Source: Alphaproteobacteria bacterium
GTDB lineage: Bacteria; Pseudomonadota; Alphaproteobacteria; RF32; CAG-239
DNA: 7,948 nucleotides
Direction: 5' to 3'
Assembly: GCA_017645485.1 (NCBI GenBank)
Contig: JAGCOI010000002.1
Coordinates: 1-7,948, forward strand
Position numbers and translations under genes: made by a program. The notes below the pieces were generated by a model that had not been told where the DNA came from, did no database searches, and saw only the letters and a list, made by a program, of their open reading frames with translations. Shown one piece after another: positions 6,501 to 7,948 of this stretch (within the stretch, counting starts at the first letter, position 1; each line of letters begins with the position of its first letter).

Positions 6501-7948
6501 CTTCGGCAGCCCGCCCGATAACATTACCGCTTGCATCAACAACCGTTCCGTCTGCCTGCACTTTACCTATAACATTGCCTTTTGCGTCAACAACATTACC
6601 GTTATCATCGACATAGCCGATAACGTTACCGCTTGCATCATAAACAACTTTCGGCGCCATACGTCCGATGGTCTTGCCGTTTTCATCAAACAACACTTTA
6701 TTATCTGCCACCGTACCGATTTTTTTGCCTTTTAAGTCATACACGTTACCGTTATCATCGGCAAATCCGATAACCTTACCGTTTTCATCATATATCGGAT
6801 TGTTGCCCGTTCGACCGATTGTATTACCTTGCGAATCAACCACACGCCCGTCAGAAAGCATTTTGCCGACAATATTGCCTTTATCGTCAATCACATTACC
6901 GTTATCATCAACATAACCGATAACATTGCCGTTTTCATCATACGCATACTGTTTTTCGTTGCCTATTGAACCGACAACACGTTCTTCAACCCCGAACACA
7001 TTACCGTTTTCATCAACATAACCGACAACATTGCCGTTCTCATCAATAATCGAATTATCCGGCAAAACAACACCCAAAGCATTGCCGTCATTATCCACAA
7101 CGGTCTTACCTGCTTTACCGACATGCCCGACAACATTGCCGTTCAAATCCACGACTTCACCGTTTTCATTTAAGCGCCCGATAACATTACCGTTTTCATC
7201 AACAACCGTGCCATCGTTCATCACACGACCGATAATATTGCCGCTCTCATCAAAAACCAAACCCGCATCAACGGCCTTACCGATAACATTTCCTTTAGCA
7301 TCAACAACCGTACCGTCAGAAAGCATTTTACCTATTGCATTACCCTGCGAATCAAAAGCCGTTCCGTCTGCACCGACAAAACCTATAACGTTGCCGTTGT
7401 CATCATAAATCAGTTGCTTATTACCGGCCACACCGATAATATTTCCGTCATTGTCAACAATCAGTCCGTCCGCATTAACACGTCCGACAACTTCACCTTT
7501 ATCATTATAAACGTACCCGTCATCATCAATATAGCCGATAGCTTCGCCGTTCGGACCGTATGCCACTCTTGTTTTTGAAGAATCCGCGGCTTTATTATCC
7601 AAAAAATTAGATCCTGTTGTTTCGCAAAAATTACAATCTTCTTTGGTCACTGCATTGCCGTCAACAGGCACTTTTTGCGCTTTGGCGTTTTGTGCGCTTA
7701 AATTTGATTCATACCACGATACAATAAAATTATTTTGCACATTGCCGGCCACAACCGGTGCCCAACTCATCACGACATTACATGTCTGATTGCCTCTTAA
7801 ATCAACACCTGTACAATTATTCTGCTTAATTTCAAAGCCATCAAACGGCGGTTCGGCCAATTTAACCGACACAACGTGAATTGAAGCTTTCCCGTTTGTT
7901 CCGATGGTCAATACATTTTTTGCCTCCGTACCAAGCACCACCTGTCCC
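3577..7948 (-). CDS. Giant repeat protein with N-terminal Ig-like domain, 5' end outside window; probable partner of the VirB10-like protein
   Basis: The frame is open to the right edge. A GTG at 7939-7941 could start it, but the codons before it (G, Q) are also open, and there is no signal peptide or room for a ribosome binding site, so the gene most likely begins upstream. About 1454 residues are visible, ending at TGA 3577-3579. Residues 1-100 (counted from that GTG) look like an Ig-like/ASH domain with cysteines at 43 and 54, followed by a C-x-x-C at 103-106. From about 126 to 1446 the protein is almost entirely 17-residue repeats. These are most regular at about 428-770 (50-residue period) and increasingly diverged towards the C-terminus. 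I see no enzyme motif and no transmembrane segment in the visible part. The repeat recalls the DUF3659-type pattern (vvDedGnvvGrv) from memory, not from a search. Its overlap-like spacing with the VirB10-family gene and the shared repeat suggest a structural role in the same envelope-spanning machine. That role is inference. Confidence 0.85.
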   Translation of the reverse strand, partial: GQVVLGTEAKNVLTIGTNGKASIHVVSVKLAEPPFDGFEIKQNNCTGVDLRGNQTCNVVMSWAPVVAGNVQNNFIVSWYESNLSAQNAKAQKVPVDGNAVTKEDCNFCETTGSNFLDNKAADSSKTRVAYGPNGEAIGYIDDDGYVYNDKGEVVGRVNADGLIVDNDGNIIGVAGNKQLIYDDNGNVIGFVGADGTAFDSQGNAIGKMLSDGTVVDAKGNVIGKAVDAGLVFDESGNIIGRVMNDGTVVDENGNVIGRLNENGEVVDLNGNVVGHVGKAGKTVVDNDGNALGVVLPDNSIIDENGNVVGYVDENGNVFGVEERVVGSIGNEKQYAYDENGNVIGYVDDNGNVIDDKGNIVGKMLSDGRVVDSQGNTIGRTGNNPIYDENGKVIGFADDNGNVYDLKGKKIGTVADNKVLFDENGKTIGRMAPKVVYDASGNVIGYVDDNGNVVDAKGNVIGKVQADGTVVDASGNVIGRAAEEVVYDENGNVIGFVGKDGNVVDMKGNVIGKVRPDGSVVDASGKVIGRTAEEVVYDENGNVIGFVGKDGNVVDAKGNVIGKVRPDGSVVDASGNVIGRAAKQVVYDENGNVIGFVGKDGNVVDAKGNVIGKVQADGTVVDSKGKVIGYAPQNMAYDESGKVIGFVDKDGKVRDFKGRDIGRQEQKFAVVDDKGNMIGRLPSDVVYDENGRAIGFVDENGNVRDFKGNVIGKVQADGTVVDAKGNVIGKRASTNVKKARVAYDAQGNVIGYVDENGNVVDFNGNTIGQMLSDGSIVDSNGNLIGQAGEATNFITDANGNIVGYVNSKGEVVNAEGKVVGRVDKNGNVIMTEVIKKGSVVNVELIGVTPSGEILGNISSTGEVMSGRGQVIGRLLPSRLIKDTNGSKIIGRAVEGGFITGWGCSKIGVLDKTGVLVNGALSKEYRVYPDGGVYRLDGTFAGAVVPKGQVIDLACHALGTVDGSGLVYNEHKKYVGCVNPDGSVLNENGNVVGFVAKNRRVINGSGQIIGTLNPSGSVVAGGLRKIGCADADGDVYDDSGVYVGRTLRAAYVFDFKGNLLGAVDTDGRLNLPKYPGAKVVLYKYVVNAQNQIIGVVMPERNIMIDADGNLMGHLFADGYVYADNGSPIDRLHGDGWSFYEGVLARPMPLGTVVDNQGNEIGFVDYDGRVINRFGVHLGRTDTLGRFFDLQGKYGGAVLKRGPAISYDGSYLGYVHASGQVIDMQGTVIGQAGADELVRNLSGEVVGEVREESFLVDLFGNYSAYMNDKGEVLNMLGSVVSAILPGGMTDQNLSILKKGTVIDFNGKAMGSVMPNGIVTGKRNLKIGKVYQDGKVLNEDGNVIGEVLYGDIVISNNDKVFGFVAFDGSVRSYDNRVIGRVLSGGLAMDNQNNIVGRTFKIGTSVLSGEGKYLGYLTEKGEVMNAKGENIGYLKSNGSFIDKDKKVAGYALQEVAQNRRN
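3581..3587 (-). promoter_or_regulatory. Ribosome binding site of the VirB10-like gene, inside the end of the upstream gene
   Basis: On the minus strand the bases read GGAGGAA, then CTGATTTAAG, then ATG. The Shine-Dalgarno core GGAGG (3583-3587) lies within the last codons of the upstream gene (R-R-N-stop), 12 bases before the ATG, a slightly long spacing. With only six bases between the stop and the start, ribosomes finishing the first gene would probably help load the second, so translational coupling in one transcript is likely. The site decides the start of the second gene; no other in-frame ATG lies near it. Confidence 0.8.
3604..7566 (-). repeat. Array of about 75-78 17-residue repeats filling the first gene
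   Basis: Residues about 126-1446 are nearly continuous units of V-V-D/Y-D-x-x-G-N-V-I-G-x-V-x-x-D/N-G. The count is estimated from length divided by 17. Units next to the N-terminal domain and in the middle stay close to consensus (VYDENGNVIGFVGKDG, VVDAKGNVIGKV). Those after about residue 815 are diverged and include longer forms with cysteine, tryptophan or proline. The units are rich in D-x-N-G turns and beta-branched residues, which predicts a long beta-rich rod or solenoid. There is no transmembrane or coiled-coil stretch. Confidence 0.9.
5770..6660 (-). repeat. 150-bp tandem repeat (50-residue, three-unit period)
   Basis: The decamer TTGCATCAAC or a close variant recurs at 5781, 5931, 6081, 6231, 6381 and 6531, exactly 150 bases apart. 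Each period encodes three units of 17+17+16 residues: a YDENGNVIGFVGKDGN type, a VVDAKGNVIGKVRPDGS type and a VVDASGNVIGRAAEEV type. Neighbouring periods differ by only a few residues, and many of their base differences are silent. This is the most recently amplified or homogenised part of the gene, and it is prone to slippage, recombination and assembly collapse. Confidence 0.88.
7642..7948 (-). other. Ig-like (ASH / choice-of-anchor type) domain at the visible N-terminus of the first gene
   Basis: About 100 residues have alternating beta-strand character and the pattern seen in ASH/choice-of-anchor domains: LTIGTNGKASIHVVSVKLA, then a strand ending in N-N-C, then L-R-G-N-Q-T-C-N-V-V, W-A-P-V-V-A-G, and a closing V-P-V-D-G-N-A-V. 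Cysteines 43 and 54 are spaced as the usual pair of that fold and could form a disulfide in the periplasm. A C-N-F-C follows at 103-106. The domain may begin before the window edge. The assignment is by pattern recognition only. Confidence 0.55.

Noticed and set aside
5770..6660. CRISPR array or non-coding satellite
   Set aside because: The period is 150 bp with diverged copies inside an open reading frame, differences are often silent, and there are no unique spacers.
7031..7408. Plus-strand open frame of 125 codons rich in L-P-F-S-S
   Set aside because: Periodic antisense reading of the repeats (also seen at 6668-6916); low complexity without start signals.
3604..7566. RHS/YD-repeat toxin
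   Set aside because: The units resemble YD repeats in Y-D-x-N-G-N only. They lack the typical YD-repeat pattern, and no RHS core or toxin domain follows.
7939..7941. GTG as the start codon of the first gene
   Set aside because: The frame is open upstream to the window edge, the residues after it are already in a beta-domain, and there is no signal peptide, so it is most likely an internal valine.

Overview
The whole window is coding on the minus strand. It holds two very large, tandem, co-directional genes, and both run off the window. There is no RNA gene, mobile element, promoter or terminator that I can support, and every plus-strand open frame is an antisense shadow of the repeats. In transcription order the first gene (gene A, 7948 to 3577) enters open at the right edge, so its true start lies outside, and it ends in TGA at 3577-3579. 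The second (gene B, 3570 to 1) starts with ATG only six bases after that stop and is still open at position 1, giving 1190 visible codons without a stop.

Both proteins consist mainly of long arrays of a degenerate unit of about 17 residues, close to V-V-D-x-x-G-N-V-I-G-x-V-x-x-D-G-x. In the best-preserved part of gene A three units form a 50-residue (150-bp) higher-order repeat. Gene A also has an N-terminal Ig-like/ASH-type domain with paired cysteines. Gene B starts with a Sec signal peptide, carries a more diverged array with an atypical section, then a linker, and finally enters a recognisable VirB10/TrbI/DotG-type domain that is cut by the left edge.

The VirB10-like domain points to a type IV secretion or conjugation apparatus in a Gram-negative bacterium. 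Its core component here is unusually large, with about 1000 residues ahead of the conserved pore-forming domain. The pairing is striking: two adjacent, probably translationally coupled genes share one repeat type, and only the second, as far as visible, has the VirB10 domain. One hypothesis is that they act together as a divided or two-part VirB10-like spanning element. Composition is moderately AT-rich. A proteobacterium, perhaps an uncultured alphaproteobacterium, is plausible, but the window has no phylogenetic marker and this remains a guess.
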